A stretch of 64,000 bases of DNA from Rheinheimera sp. MM224 (GTDB lineage Bacteria; Pseudomonadota; Gammaproteobacteria; Enterobacterales; Alteromonadaceae). This document shows, piece by piece, positions 1 through 8,384 of the stretch; the stretch's first letter is position 1; each line of letters starts with the position of its first letter. A model generated the notes under the pieces. It was not told where the DNA came from. It was given only the letters and a program-made list of their open reading frames with translations, and did no database searches. A program made the translations under genes and the position numbers. The stretch is from NCBI RefSeq assembly GCF_947090785.1, contig NZ_OX352320.1, forward strand, positions 930,001 to 994,000, written 5' to 3'.

Positions 1-1
1 C

Positions 2-856
2 GATTTGGGGTACACCAACAGCGCACAGTCTAGTTTAAATATCAGCTACAACAATTTGCCGGACTATATTAAAGGCTTACGCCAGGCGATTTCGACACCC
101 TCAGCAGAATATGCCTCTATTGGTATTAAAGTGGATGGTGAGTACCAGCAACTGAACAGCAATATTCTGCAAATCGAAAACGAATTTTATTCGACCATCC
201 GGCCTAAACGCACCACTCAAAGTGGCAAGCGTCCAACCTGTGCGTTAAAACGCCGTGGTGTGGAGTACATCGAAGTGCGGGCTTTGGATGTAAATCCATT
301 CAGTGCTGTGGGTATTAATGCGGAACAAATGCGGTTTCTCGATTTATTTTTAATCTACTGCTTACTGGAAAAAAGCCCGGATTTATCAGCTGAAGAACAA
401 GCGGTCACAGAGCAGAATCTGCGTAAAGTAGTGACAGAAGGTCGCAGACAAAATCTGGATCTGGATGATAATGGTCAGCCACGTTTAATGCTCGACTGGG
501 CTGAGCAGTTATTTGCCGATCTGATGCCTATTGCTGACTGGATGGATGCCGCTTATGGCGGTGAAGCGTACAGAGCGGTGATCAAAGAGTTTTATTTAGG
601 CTTGTTAGACCCAAATCAAACTTACTCAGGCAAGTTGTTAAGCCGTTTAATAGCTCAGCAACAAGACAGCCCTTATCATGCTTTGGCTTTGGCAGAACAG
701 TACCGTCAGCAGTTGGCAGCGACTGATTACCAGATTTATAGCGAAGCAGAATTTGAGCAGATGGCTGCGGTCTCTTTGCTGGAACAGCAAAAGATTGAAC
801 AGGCAGATGACGTGAGTTTTGATCAGTATCTCGAACGATACTTTGCTGATTTATAA
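2..856 (+). CDS. gshA: glutamate-cysteine ligase, C-terminal part (5' end outside window)
   Basis: GshA joins L-glutamate and L-cysteine with ATP, the first step of glutathione synthesis in the cytoplasm. Only about the last 284 residues are visible; the reading frame is open to the left edge, so the start lies outside the window. The visible part aligns by eye with the E. coli enzyme (about 518 aa): LGYTN near the edge, then INSNILQIENEFY-like and RPKRTT segments, GVEYIEVR, and the DLFLIYCLL region. E. coli has IEVRSLDINPFS where this protein has IEVRALDVNPFS. The gene ends in TAA and is followed at once by a strong hairpin terminator. The downstream neighbour is not luxS as in Vibrio. Identification is firm; completeness of the N-terminal half cannot be judged. 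Confidence 0.95.
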   Translation, partial: DLGYTNSAQSSLNISYNNLPDYIKGLRQAISTPSAEYASIGIKVDGEYQQLNSNILQIENEFYSTIRPKRTTQSGKRPTCALKRRGVEYIEVRALDVNPFSAVGINAEQMRFLDLFLIYCLLEKSPDLSAEEQAVTEQNLRKVVTEGRRQNLDLDDNGQPRLMLDWAEQLFADLMPIADWMDAAYGGEAYRAVIKEFYLGLLDPNQTYSGKLLSRLIAQQQDSPYHALALAEQYRQQLAATDYQIYSEAEFEQMAAVSLLEQQKIEQADDVSFDQYLERYFADL

Positions 857-860
857 CGAT

Positions 861-888
861 AAAGCCGGATACTAAATCCGGCTTTTGT
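861..888 (+). terminator. intrinsic terminator of gshA
   Basis: The inverted repeat AAAGCCGGAT/ATCCGGCTTT with a 5-nt loop is followed by a T-rich tract and begins only a few bases after the gshA stop codon. Confidence 0.85.
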
Positions 889-911
889 TTGAAGCTTCCT
901 TATCTGCCGGA

Positions 912-938
912 TAAAAAAACGGCCAGCAAGCTGGCCGT
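912..938 (-). terminator. minus-strand intrinsic terminator with no obvious partner gene
   Basis: Read on the minus strand, ACGGCCAG-CTTG-CTGGCCGT is followed by seven T residues, a textbook terminator. The nearest minus-strand gene to its right ends at 1772, on the far side of a plus-strand gene. It may stop read-through antisense transcription or end a short unannotated minus-strand RNA. Confidence 0.7.
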
Positions 939-1039
939 GAAAACTAAGGATAAGGATAATCCAGGGATGAAAAACAAAAACTTGGTTGAATCCGTTCATT
1001 GGGTTAGTCTGAGTTGTGTTTTAAAAAGTTCAGCGTCTG

Positions 1040-1657
1040 ATGAAAAAAATTAAAAAAACTTTACTCTTCTTATCACTGGCAACCGCTCTGACAGGTTGCG
1101 CTACAGCTCCACCCAAAAATAGTTCTAATTTGTGTGAAATATTCCGCGAGCATGATGACTGGTATGACGCTGCATCTGATATGCGTGATAAATGGGATGT
1201 GCCCATTCATGTGCCTATGGCGATGATGTATCAGGAAAGCAGCTTTAAACATGATGCGCAGCCTCCTATGGAGTATTGGTTTGGTTTTATTCCCGTCGGT
1301 CGTGCCAGCACAGCTTATGGTTATGCTCAGGTGAAAGACGAGACATGGGAAGATTATGGCCGTGAGACCGGCAGCTATTTTGCAGCCCGTTCCAACTTTG
1401 ACGATGCGCTGGATTTTATGGGTTGGTATATCAATAAAAGCAGCCGTATCAATAAAGTGTCGAAGTCGGATGCCTATGCGCAGTACCTGAACTATCACGA
1501 AGGCTGGGGCGGTTATAAGCGTGGCAGCTACTATAAAAAGCGCTGGTTGATGGAAACCTCCCGCAAGGTACAACAACGCGCGACCATGTATCAAAATCAA
1601 TTACAGAGCTGTGAAGAAGAATTTGAAAGCGGCTGGTTTTTTGGTTTATTTGGTTAA
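1040..1657 (+). CDS. lipoprotein with SLT-type (lysozyme-like) transglycosylase domain
   Basis: This 205-residue protein is probably an envelope lipoprotein that acts on peptidoglycan. Residues 1-20 form a lipoprotein signal with lipobox LTGC, so Cys20 should be lipidated. The rest resembles a transglycosylase SLT domain: YQESSF (Glu66 in the position of the catalytic acid), AYGYAQV (92-98) corresponding to the conserved Gly/Gln strand, and YLNYHEG (149-155). The family name follows from these motifs; enzyme activity is inferred. The ATG at 1040 is the only start giving an intact signal peptide. The gene stands alone between gshA and the convergent yfjD, in the place where Vibrio carries luxS. 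Confidence 0.8.
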   Translation: MKKIKKTLLFLSLATALTGCATAPPKNSSNLCEIFREHDDWYDAASDMRDKWDVPIHVPMAMMYQESSFKHDAQPPMEYWFGFIPVGRASTAYGYAQVKDETWEDYGRETGSYFAARSNFDDALDFMGWYINKSSRINKVSKSDAYAQYLNYHEGWGGYKRGSYYKKRWLMETSRKVQQRATMYQNQLQSCEEEFESGWFFGLFG

Positions 1658-1689
1658 CCGAACAGAGCCTTGTAAAGGATGACGGCATT

Positions 1690-1715
1690 GCAGGGGCGCG
1701 GTTTATCCGCGCCCG
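1690..1715 (+). repeat. GTAGGGGCGGG-type palindromic repeat, copy 1
   Basis: GCAGGGGCGCGG-TTTAT-CCGCGCCCGGCTC forms a GC-rich hairpin and is followed by AAATT. Similar units occur at 24297 (plus) and 63807 (minus). The shared GGGGCG core, short loop and CT-AAATT tail identify a dispersed REP-like family. Confidence 0.65.
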
Positions 1716-1752
1716 GCTCAAATTCCAATTCAATAGAGGTGAAGGCTGCCAG

Positions 1753-1771
1753 TTCAAGTACGACGGATATA
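1753..1771 (+). repeat. remnant of the right end of the TATACCC element
   Basis: TTCAAGTACGACGGATATA differs at two positions from the right end of the element at 9628-9811, which reads TTCAAGTACGAAGGGTATA. No matching left end is visible, so this looks like a decayed fragment. It abuts the stop codon of yfjD. Confidence 0.5.
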
Positions 1772-3040
1772 TTAGTCTTGTTGCAAATGAGGCATCAACC
1801 GCACTGTCTTAATCATATTATCCTGCACTTCGATAATCTCCATAGGGCACCCTGCCAGAGTTAAACCTAAACTGGCTTCCGGAATTTCTTCCAGATATTC
1901 TAATACCAGACCATTTAAGGTTTTAGGGCCGTCTGTTGGAAAGTTCAGCTGCATATCCCGGTTTAAATCCCGCAAGTTAATACCGCCGTCCACCAGATAA
2001 CTGCCATCGGCCTGAGGCTGAATTTCATCATTCTGATTATCTGCGATATCTGTAGTGAAGTTACCTACTACTTCTTCGAGTATATCTTCTAAAGTCACCA
2101 AACCCTGAATATCACCGTATTCGTCGACCACCAGGCCTATGCGCTCTTTCGAGCTTTGAAACTTATGCAGTTGGGTATTCAGTGGGGTGTTTTCCGGAAT
2201 AAAATAAATTTCCCGTACTGAACGTAATAAAGAAGCTTTATTCAGCTGCTCTTTTAGCGCCAGACGCGCTAATTCGCGGCTATGAATAAAACCTAATGCA
2301 TCGTCAACGCTGTCGCGATACAACAAAATACGGTTGTGTTGGCTGTTAGACAGCTGACGCACTATATCTTTCCACTCGTCGTTGATATCCACCCCAACCA
2401 GCTCGTTACGGGGGATCATAATATCTTCGACTGTGGCTTTTTCTAAATCCAGTACCCCCACCAGCATACTTTGGTGATGCTGCGGAATAAGAGCGCCGGC
2501 TTCATGCACGACTGTACGCAGTTCTTCAGAGCTTAAGCTGCTGCCATGGTGTTGTTCAGCACTGACGCCCAGCCAGCCTAAAAAGGTATTACAAATTTTA
2601 TTCAGTAACCAAACCACAGGATAAAGCACTTTCATCAGAGGTTTGAGGATCAGAGAACTTGGAAACGCCACTTTTTCAGGGTGTAAAGCCGCCAGAGTTT
2701 TTGGCGTGACTTCGCCAAAAATCAGGATGATCAGAGTCAGAGCCACAGTTGCTATCGCAATACCGTAGTCACCATACAAACGTAAACCAATTACTGTGCC
2801 TATAGCCGACGCTGCAATATTGACCAGATTATTCCCTACAAGAATTAATCCGATCAGCCGATCACGGCGGGCCAGCAATGCTGTAACGCGCATAGCCGCT
2901 TTATGCTGCTCATTAGCGAGGTGTTTAAGCTTGTATGGGTTCACCGACATCATGCCGGTTTCAGAAGCTGAGAAGAATGCGGAACATAACACCAGCAGGC
3001 CCAAAACGATAAAGAGGGTGCTGGTTGAGATCTCGTCCAA
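1772..3040 (-). CDS. yfjD: CNNM/CBS-domain membrane protein (CorB/HlyC-type)
   Basis: This 422-residue inner-membrane protein belongs to the CNNM (DUF21) plus CBS-pair plus CorC/HlyC C-terminal family, implicated in Mg2+/Co2+ homeostasis or efflux. The N-terminal ~150 residues contain several hydrophobic segments with the SASETGMMS and GNNLVN motifs. CBS motifs follow at about 200-330 (DIMIPRNEL; DEYGDIQGLVTLEDILEE), then a C-terminal FAD-PCMH-like region ending in VQDNMIK. It matches E. coli YfjD along its length. The start is TTG at 3040 (LDEISTSTL aligns with MEHISTTTL of E. coli). It lies next to ypjD and ffh, as in E. coli and Vibrio. The transported ion is not evident from the sequence. 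Confidence 0.9.
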   Translation of the reverse strand: MDEISTSTLFIVLGLLVLCSAFFSASETGMMSVNPYKLKHLANEQHKAAMRVTALLARRDRLIGLILVGNNLVNIAASAIGTVIGLRLYGDYGIAIATVALTLIILIFGEVTPKTLAALHPEKVAFPSSLILKPLMKVLYPVVWLLNKICNTFLGWLGVSAEQHHGSSLSSEELRTVVHEAGALIPQHHQSMLVGVLDLEKATVEDIMIPRNELVGVDINDEWKDIVRQLSNSQHNRILLYRDSVDDALGFIHSRELARLALKEQLNKASLLRSVREIYFIPENTPLNTQLHKFQSSKERIGLVVDEYGDIQGLVTLEDILEEVVGNFTTDIADNQNDEIQPQADGSYLVDGGINLRDLNRDMQLNFPTDGPKTLNGLVLEYLEEIPEASLGLTLAGCPMEIIEVQDNMIKTVRLMPHLQQD

Positions 3041-3132
3041 AAGTAATATACCTGTAGGGCTAATCGAAGTTATTTGATATTACGAACGGCCAGTCAAGTC
3101 AAGCCTTAATGGCCCACAACCAGAAAAAGCTG

Positions 3133-3942
3133 TTATCCGAGCCGGTCCAGTATTACTTCACGGACAAAACGACTGCCAAAATAAGCCAGGGTCAGCAAAA
3201 TACTGCCGGTAAAGGTTAAAGCAATCGCCAGACGACCACGCCAACCTAATTGGGCATGGCCCCATAACAACACAACAAAGACCAGAAAAGCGATGGAACT
3301 CAATATGTTTTTGTGCAGGTTTTGCGCTGCCAGCCAGTTGTCAGTAAAAGCAGCACCACTGAATAAAGTTAAACCCAGCAATAAAGTACCCAGCAATAAT
3401 ACTCTGAACTGCAACTGCTCCACTTGAAGCAAAGGCGGTAAAAACTGATTGCCCAACATAAAATCTTTTTGTTTTAGTTTTTTGCTGATGTAGTGCACTT
3501 GCAGCGAATGCAAAGTGGCCACTATTAATAAGGTGTAAGCAATAAAAGCCACTATGATGTGCACCAGCAAAATAGGGTTGTGTTCAAAGTGCTGCATTTG
3601 TACTTCTGCAGGTAAAACTAAAATGGCCAGCTGAGTCAGGGCTGAAAAACCATAAACGATCGGCAGTAATAATACGGTAGGCGTACGAAGCGCTGTAATG
3701 GTAATAGCAGTGCTGATCAACCAGCACACCAATGAAATCACATTCAGCAGGCTAAAGTTCTGACCAGCGTCGGCAAAAATAGAATCAGCCAGAAACAACA
3801 TATGGCAAACAATAGCCAATAAAGCTGCACTGAACATCAGTTTATAGTTAGGGCCTTGTGGATGTACCAAGCGGGACAATACCATGCCGGTTGCCAGCAA
3901 ATAACCAACCAATGCCACACCGGGTAACAGCTCAACTAACAT
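3133..3942 (-). CDS. ypjD: YpjD inner-membrane protein, cytochrome c assembly (CcsA/HemX-like) family
   Basis: The 269-residue product is strongly hydrophobic, with about eight predicted membrane segments, and matches the CcsA/HemX-like family whose E. coli member YpjD is of similar length. Features include the segments ending in PQGPNYK near residue 30 and the helix LLVHIIVAFIAY with conserved His about midway, plus KNILSSIAFLVF near the C-terminus. The gene is divergent from ffh, the order seen in E. coli (ypjD/ffh), which supports the assignment. The ATG at 3942 is preceded by AGGA at good spacing. Its exact role is unknown; a direct part in cytochrome c maturation has not been shown for this branch. 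Confidence 0.88.
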   Translation of the reverse strand: MLVELLPGVALVGYLLATGMVLSRLVHPQGPNYKLMFSAALLAIVCHMLFLADSIFADAGQNFSLLNVISLVCWLISTAITITALRTPTVLLLPIVYGFSALTQLAILVLPAEVQMQHFEHNPILLVHIIVAFIAYTLLIVATLHSLQVHYISKKLKQKDFMLGNQFLPPLLQVEQLQFRVLLLGTLLLGLTLFSGAAFTDNWLAAQNLHKNILSSIAFLVFVVLLWGHAQLGWRGRLAIALTFTGSILLTLAYFGSRFVREVILDRLG

Positions 3943-4050
3943 AAATCAGATCCTGTTGATTCGTGAATATTTAACATTCTATTGCAAATTACTCGCATTT
4001 GACAGCGCAAGCTTGTGTATTCAGAGTGACAGCTTCTACTCAGATGGCGG

Positions 4051-4079
4051 CTGACTCCTTTAACCAGCTGGGGTATAAT
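4051..4079 (+). promoter_or_regulatory. sigma70-type promoter of ffh
   Basis: CTGACT and a perfect TATAAT are separated by 17 bp. The -10 box ends 30 bp before the ffh ATG. Confidence 0.7.
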
Positions 4080-4109
4080 CCGGCCATATTGTATATCAGG
4101 TGCTAAGTT

Positions 4110-5477
4110 ATGTTTGAAAACCTGTCGGACCGCTTAACCAAAACGCTGAAGAACATCAGTGGTCGTGGTCGTTTAACTGAAGATAATATCAAAGAAACCT
4201 TACGTGAAGTGCGGATGGCGTTATTAGAAGCCGACGTAGCTTTGCCCGTGGTTCGTGACTTTGTTAATCAGGTCAAAGAGCGTTCTGTTGGCATTGAAGT
4301 CAGCAAAAGCCTGACGCCTGGTCAGGAATTCCTCAAAATCGTCCGTAAAGCATTAGAAGATGCGATGGGCGAAGCCAACGAAGAGCTGGCGTTAAATGTT
4401 CAGCCTCCTGCTGTGGTATTAATGGCTGGTTTACAAGGTGCGGGTAAAACCACTTCTGTGGCTAAGCTGGCCAAGTTCTTAAAAGAGCGGAAGAAGAAAA
4501 AAGTATTAGTGGTTTCTGCGGATATCTATCGTCCAGCCGCTATTAAACAGTTAGAGACGCTGGCGAAAGAAGTCGGTGTTGAATTTTTCCCAAGCGATGT
4601 TAGTCAGAAACCTATAGATATAGTAAACGCTGCTATAGCTCATGCCCGCCTGCAAATTTTTGATGTGCTGCTCGTCGACACCGCTGGTCGTCTGCATGTT
4701 GATGAAGAGATGATGGGCGAAATTAAAGCGCTGCATGCTGCGGTTAAACCTATCGAAACTCTGTTTGTAGTCGATGCCATGACAGGTCAGGATGCTGCCA
4801 ATACAGCAAAAGCTTTTAATGAAGCTTTGCCTTTGACCGGTGTGATCTTGACCAAAGCCGATGGTGACGCCCGTGGTGGTGCTGCTTTATCTATTCGTCA
4901 TATCACGGGTAAACCTATTAAGTTTATCGGTATGGGCGAAAAAACTGACGCTTTAGAGCCATTCCACCCAGATCGTATTGCCTCCCGTATTCTGGGTATG
5001 GGCGATATGATGAGCTTGATTGAACAAATCGAGCAGAAGGTCGATAAAGAACAAGCTGCTAAAGTTGCTGCCAAAGTTATGAAGGGGCAGGGCTTTAGTT
5101 TAGAAGACTTCCGTGACCAGCTCGTGCAGATGCGTAGCATGGGCGGCATGATGTCAATGCTGGATAAATTACCTGGCATGAAAAACTTACCTGCCGGTGC
5201 AATGGATCAGATGGGCAACAAGCAGTTCAATAAAATGGAAGCCATTATTAATTCCATGACGAAAAAAGAGCGCTTGTTTCCGGATTTGATTAAAGGTTCA
5301 CGTAAAAAACGTATTGCCGCAGGTTCAGGCACCCAAGTGCAGGATGTGAACCAAATGCTGAAGCAATTTACCCAAATGCAGAAAATGATGAAGCAGATGT
5401 CGGGTAAAGGCGGTCTGATGAAGATGATGCGCGGTATGGGTGGCAAGTTACCACCTGGACTGTTACCTCCACGTTAA
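4110..5477 (+). CDS. ffh: signal recognition particle protein Ffh (SRP54)
   Basis: Ffh binds 4.5S RNA and signal sequences of nascent inner-membrane proteins and, as a GTPase with FtsY, delivers ribosomes to the membrane. The 455 residues (E. coli 453) show the N domain (1-95), the G domain with P-loop GLQGAGKTT (107-115), DTAGR (189-193) and TKADGD (about 250), and a methionine-rich M domain from about 300 ending in the [11 protein letters not shown] and MRGMGG segments that form the signal-peptide groove. The ATG start has a plausible upstream promoter with TATAAT. It heads the ffh-rpsP-rimM-trmD-rplS block conserved in enterics. Confidence 0.98.
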   Translation: MFENLSDRLTKTLKNISGRGRLTEDNIKETLREVRMALLEADVALPVVRDFVNQVKERSVGIEVSKSLTPGQEFLKIVRKALEDAMGEANEELALNVQPPAVVLMAGLQGAGKTTSVAKLAKFLKERKKKKVLVVSADIYRPAAIKQLETLAKEVGVEFFPSDVSQKPIDIVNAAIAHARLQIFDVLLVDTAGRLHVDEEMMGEIKALHAAVKPIETLFVVDAMTGQDAANTAKAFNEALPLTGVILTKADGDARGGAALSIRHITGKPIKFIGMGEKTDALEPFHPDRIASRILGMGDMMSLIEQIEQKVDKEQAAKVAAKVMKGQGFSLEDFRDQLVQMRSMGGMMSMLDKLPGMKNLPAGAMDQMGNKQFNKMEAIINSMTKKERLFPDLIKGSRKKRIAAGSGTQVQDVNQMLKQFTQMQKMMKQMSGKGGLMKMMRGMGGKLPPGLLPPR

Positions 5478-5546
5478 CTCCTGCTCCGGCCCATTGCTGT
5501 CGGGTTTTGGCAAAAGCTGAAATATGCTGCCAAAGCCCGAAAAACC

Positions 5547-5574
5547 TTGCAATGCAGGCAAAAATCCGTACAAT
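5547..5574 (+). promoter_or_regulatory. candidate promoter of the rpsP operon
   Basis: TTGCAA and TACAAT are spaced by 16 bp in the ffh-rpsP gap. Initiation would fall at about 5581, directly at the base of the hairpin that follows. Confidence 0.5.
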
Positions 5575-5580
5575 TCACCG

Positions 5581-5617
5581 ACCCCACGGTCTGACCGCGG
5601 GGTTTGTTATTTTTTTA
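5581..5617 (+). terminator. hairpin plus T-tract between ffh and rpsP
   Basis: CCCC-A-CGGT-CTG-ACCG-C-GGGG pairs with one A/C mismatch and is followed by TTTGTTATTTTTTT. It can act as the ffh terminator. If the candidate promoter at 5547-5574 is used, the same hairpin would sit at the very 5' end of the rpsP mRNA. Confidence 0.65.
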
Positions 5618-5644
5618 AATCCTGAACGATTATTAGAGGACGGT

Positions 5645-5896
5645 ATGGTAACTATTCGTTTACAACGTGGTGGCGCGAAAAAGCGTCCATTTTACCAAGT
5701 TGTGGTAGCGGACAGCCGTTTTGCCCGTGATGGCCGCTTCATTGAGCGCGTGGGTTTTTTCAACCCAATCGCTAGCGGTACTGAAGAGCAAACGCGTATT
5801 GACTTAGAGCGTATCAACCACTGGGTATCGCAAGGCGCTTCTTTAAGCGACCGCGTTGCTTCATTGGTGAAAGCTGCTAAGAAAACTGCTGCTTAA
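5645..5896 (+). CDS. rpsP: 30S ribosomal protein S16
   Basis: S16 is an 83-residue protein of the small ribosomal subunit needed for its assembly. The sequence begins [18 protein letters not shown] and contains [15 protein letters not shown] and VGFFNP, all typical of the family. Although the frame is open further upstream, the ATG at 5645 is the true start: the protein then has normal length and AGAGGA lies about 6 bp upstream. The upstream extension would encode hairpin sequence. It is the first gene of rpsP-rimM-trmD-rplS, coupling two ribosomal proteins with two RNA/ribosome maturation factors. Confidence 0.97.
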   Translation: MVTIRLQRGGAKKRPFYQVVVADSRFARDGRFIERVGFFNPIASGTEEQTRIDLERINHWVSQGASLSDRVASLVKAAKKTAA

Positions 5897-5928
5897 TAGC
5901 TAAAATAAATAAAGGTCGGAGTTTCACC

Positions 5929-6456
5929 TTGAACGGTAAAGATTTAGTTGTCTTAGGTAAGTTTGGTGCTGTTTACGGCATCAACGGGTGGCTAAAAGTA
6001 AACTCCTATACCGATATCCCGGAAGGGATTTTTGATTACACACCCTGGCAAATTCAAGTGCAGGGTAACTGGCGTCAAATGCAAATCTCCGGTAAAAAAC
6101 GACATGGCAACGGCCTTATCGTAAAACTGGCAGACGTGGCTGATCGCGACCAGGCTCAACTCTACGTAAATGCGGATATCGCAGTAGAGCGTTCTGCATT
6201 GCCCCAGCTTGCTGAGGGTGATTTCTATTGGCGTGACCTGATGGGCATGTCTGTAGTGAACGAGGCTGGTTATCACTTAGGTGAAGTGGTCGACATGATG
6301 GAAACTGGCTCAAACGACGTTCTCGTTGTGAAAGCAAATAAATCCGATGCATTTGGCAAGACGGAGCGTTTACTCCCTTTCCTGACTGACTCTGTCATTA
6401 AGGAAGTGAATAACGCTGAAAGACGTATCTTAGTAGACTGGGATCCGGACTTTTAA
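5929..6456 (+). CDS. rimM: ribosome maturation factor RimM
   Basis: RimM binds S19 and assists maturation of the 30S subunit head. The 175 residues show the N-terminal RimM beta-barrel ([15 protein letters not shown] at 7-21) and a C-terminal PRC-barrel ([34 protein letters not shown]). The start is TTG at 5929 with GGAG 7 bp upstream; no ATG or GTG fits. Its TAA overlaps the ATG of trmD by one base, indicating translational coupling. Confidence 0.96.
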   Translation: MNGKDLVVLGKFGAVYGINGWLKVNSYTDIPEGIFDYTPWQIQVQGNWRQMQISGKKRHGNGLIVKLADVADRDQAQLYVNADIAVERSALPQLAEGDFYWRDLMGMSVVNEAGYHLGEVVDMMETGSNDVLVVKANKSDAFGKTERLLPFLTDSVIKEVNNAERRILVDWDPDF

Positions 6457-7232
6457 TGTCGCAGCAAGCTGGTTTGTGGGTTGGGGTTGTTACTCTGTTC
6501 CCGCAGATGTTTGATGCTATTACAAAGTTTGGTGTAACAAGCCGTGCTGTAAAGCAAGGGTTGTTACAGGTAGAGTGCTGGAATCCGCGGGATTATACTT
6601 CGGATAAACACAATACCGTCGATGATCGCCCCTTTGGAGGTGGTCCCGGAATGCTGATGATGGTTCAGCCGCTGACCGACGCTATTCGCGCCGCCAAGCA
6701 AGCTGCCGGAGGTAATGTACATACGGTGTATTTGTCGCCGCAAGGCCGCAAGTTAGACCAAAAAGGTGTACAGGAACTTTCACGTTACCCGAAACTGCTG
6801 TTAGTGGCAGGCCGTTACGAAGGCATTGATGAACGCGTAATTGAAACCGAAATTGACGAAGAATGGTCAATTGGGGATTACGTGCTGAGTGGAGGCGAGT
6901 TGCCTGCGATGACGCTGATTGATGCGGTATCGCGACTAGTACCAGGCGTACTGGGGCACGAAGAGTCGGCAGAACAGGATTCGTTTGCAACTGGTTTGTT
7001 AGACTGCCCACACTACACCAGACCTGCGGTGTTAGCAGACAAAGAGGTTCCACCGGTGTTGCTGAGTGGACACCATGAAAATATACGACGCTGGCGTCTG
7101 AAACAGGCTCTTGGTAGAACCTGGTTAAGACGGCCGGATATGTTAAATGCCCTGGCTCTGACTAAGGAGCAACGCAAATTACTGGATGAATTCCAATTGG
7201 AACACCAGGCGTTGCAGCAACACGATAGTTAA
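6456..7232 (+). CDS. trmD: tRNA (guanine37-N1)-methyltransferase
   Basis: TrmD methylates G37 of tRNAs reading CNN and some other codons, using S-adenosylmethionine, and thereby prevents +1 frameshifting. The 258-residue protein carries the N-terminal [12 protein letters not shown] segment, FGGGPGMLM (about 50-58), and the SPOUT trefoil knot with [14 protein letters not shown] and [11 protein letters not shown], which bind the cofactor. A C-terminal tRNA-binding domain follows ([16 protein letters not shown]). The ATG overlaps the rimM stop as TAATG. Confidence 0.98.
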   Translation: MSQQAGLWVGVVTLFPQMFDAITKFGVTSRAVKQGLLQVECWNPRDYTSDKHNTVDDRPFGGGPGMLMMVQPLTDAIRAAKQAAGGNVHTVYLSPQGRKLDQKGVQELSRYPKLLLVAGRYEGIDERVIETEIDEEWSIGDYVLSGGELPAMTLIDAVSRLVPGVLGHEESAEQDSFATGLLDCPHYTRPAVLADKEVPPVLLSGHHENIRRWRLKQALGRTWLRRPDMLNALALTKEQRKLLDEFQLEHQALQQHDS

Positions 7233-7254
7233 TTCCAGGTAAAGTGAGATTGTT

Positions 7255-7614
7255 ATGAGCAAAGTTAGCCAAAACATTATCAAGCAACTTGAAGACGAAC
7301 AGTTAAAAACTGACGTGCCAGCATTTGGCCCAGGTGACACTGTAGTTGTTCAGGTTAAAGTGAAAGAAGGTGACAAAACCCGTCTGCAGGCTTACGAAGG
7401 CGTAGTTATCGCCAAACGTAACCGTGGTCTGCATTCAGCTTTCACAGTTCGTAAAATTTCCAACGGCGAAGGTGTTGAGCGTGTATTCCAGACGCACAGC
7501 CCTATGATTGACAGCATTACGCTGAAACGCCGTGGCGCAGTCCGCCGTGCCAAGCTTTACTACTTACGCGATCGTTCAGGTAAATCAGCGCGTATCCGCG
7601 AAAAGCTTAACTAA
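7255..7614 (+). CDS. rplS: 50S ribosomal protein L19
   Basis: L19 is a 119-residue protein at the 30S-50S interface. Family motifs are evident: [43 protein letters not shown] and [15 protein letters not shown] at the C-terminus. It ends the rpsP-rimM-trmD-rplS operon 22 bp after trmD and is closed by a strong terminator. Confidence 0.98.
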   Translation: MSKVSQNIIKQLEDEQLKTDVPAFGPGDTVVVQVKVKEGDKTRLQAYEGVVIAKRNRGLHSAFTVRKISNGEGVERVFQTHSPMIDSITLKRRGAVRRAKLYYLRDRSGKSARIREKLN

Positions 7615-7622
7615 GCGACTGG

Positions 7623-7652
7623 AAAGGCTGACCTTGTGTCAGCCTTTTTTTT
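7623..7652 (+). terminator. intrinsic terminator of the rpsP-rplS operon
   Basis: AAAGGCTGAC-CTTGT-GTCAGCCTTT is followed by an uninterrupted run of T residues, 9 bp after the rplS stop. Confidence 0.92.
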
Positions 7653-7668
7653 GGTCTGTACTTAGGGC

Positions 7669-8271
7669 ATGCACACCGAACTGCAAGCCGATTTAGTTGC
7701 CGCACTCGAAGCTTTCCTGTTGTCCAGACAAGGAGAGATAAGCGAGCAGGAATTGCTGCACCAATTAAAAGCCTTTTTCCCCGAACCCAGAACCCTCGCT
7801 GTTGATTCCTTGTTATTCCAGCAACACTTTATTCTTTATCATCATTTGTTTGTATTGCAGGCGCAGTGGCAGCAGGAGCAAGTAGCCTTATTGCATATTG
7901 GTTATGCCAAAGTGATGGTCTACACAGTCACAGCACTGCCTGACAATTCGCTGGCTTTATGGCAAGAGCAGAGGGAAAAAGCCGCCTATTATCTGGACTG
8001 GCAGAATATGCGGGCTATGACGGATGATAAATTACAGGCTGTTTTGAATGAATTCTGGAAAAAGCTGGCGTTGTATCAGCAGAATAAAGCGCTCGACACT
8101 GGCTTATTGCAGCAAAAGTGGCAGTTAAGCCACCCTTATTCTGTAGCCCAGCTGAAAAAAGTGTACCGACAGCAGGCGCTGCGTTTGCATCCGGATAAGG
8201 GTGGTGATGCCGCCGCTTTTCAGCTGTTGCAGCAGGAATACCAATGGTTGCTGGCTGAGCTTTCTCTGTAA
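7669..8271 (+). CDS. DNAJ-related protein with C-terminal J domain
   Basis: The 200-residue product has an N-terminal helical region of the type found in the 'DNA-J related' family and a compact C-terminal J domain (about 145-200) with the HPDKGGD motif; the HPD triad that stimulates Hsp70 ATPase is intact. It is therefore likely a specialised DnaK (or HscA) co-chaperone, but the client is unknown. There is no signal peptide and no Zn finger, so it differs from DnaJ and CbpA. The ATG at 7669 starts 54 bp after rplS, behind the rplS terminator, so it probably has its own promoter. Confidence 0.8.
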   Translation: MHTELQADLVAALEAFLLSRQGEISEQELLHQLKAFFPEPRTLAVDSLLFQQHFILYHHLFVLQAQWQQEQVALLHIGYAKVMVYTVTALPDNSLALWQEQREKAAYYLDWQNMRAMTDDKLQAVLNEFWKKLALYQQNKALDTGLLQQKWQLSHPYSVAQLKKVYRQQALRLHPDKGGDAAAFQLLQQEYQWLLAELSL

Positions 8272-8384
8272 GGATGTCGCTAACTTAGCGTTTATCAATC
8301 ACTTAGCAATATCCTCTTCTATCCATACTTTATAAAGCCCACTACAATAGCTGTATTGTGTTGCAACGCGACAAGGACCCTAAA

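Noticed and set aside
1073..1600. Minus-strand ORF of 175 codons antisense to the SLT lipoprotein
   Set aside because: The plus-strand frame has a lipobox and enzyme motifs; the antisense frame has none.
3998..4010. TTGACAGCG upstream of ffh as a -35 box
   Set aside because: No -10 hexamer at proper spacing; the CTGACT/TATAAT pair fits better.
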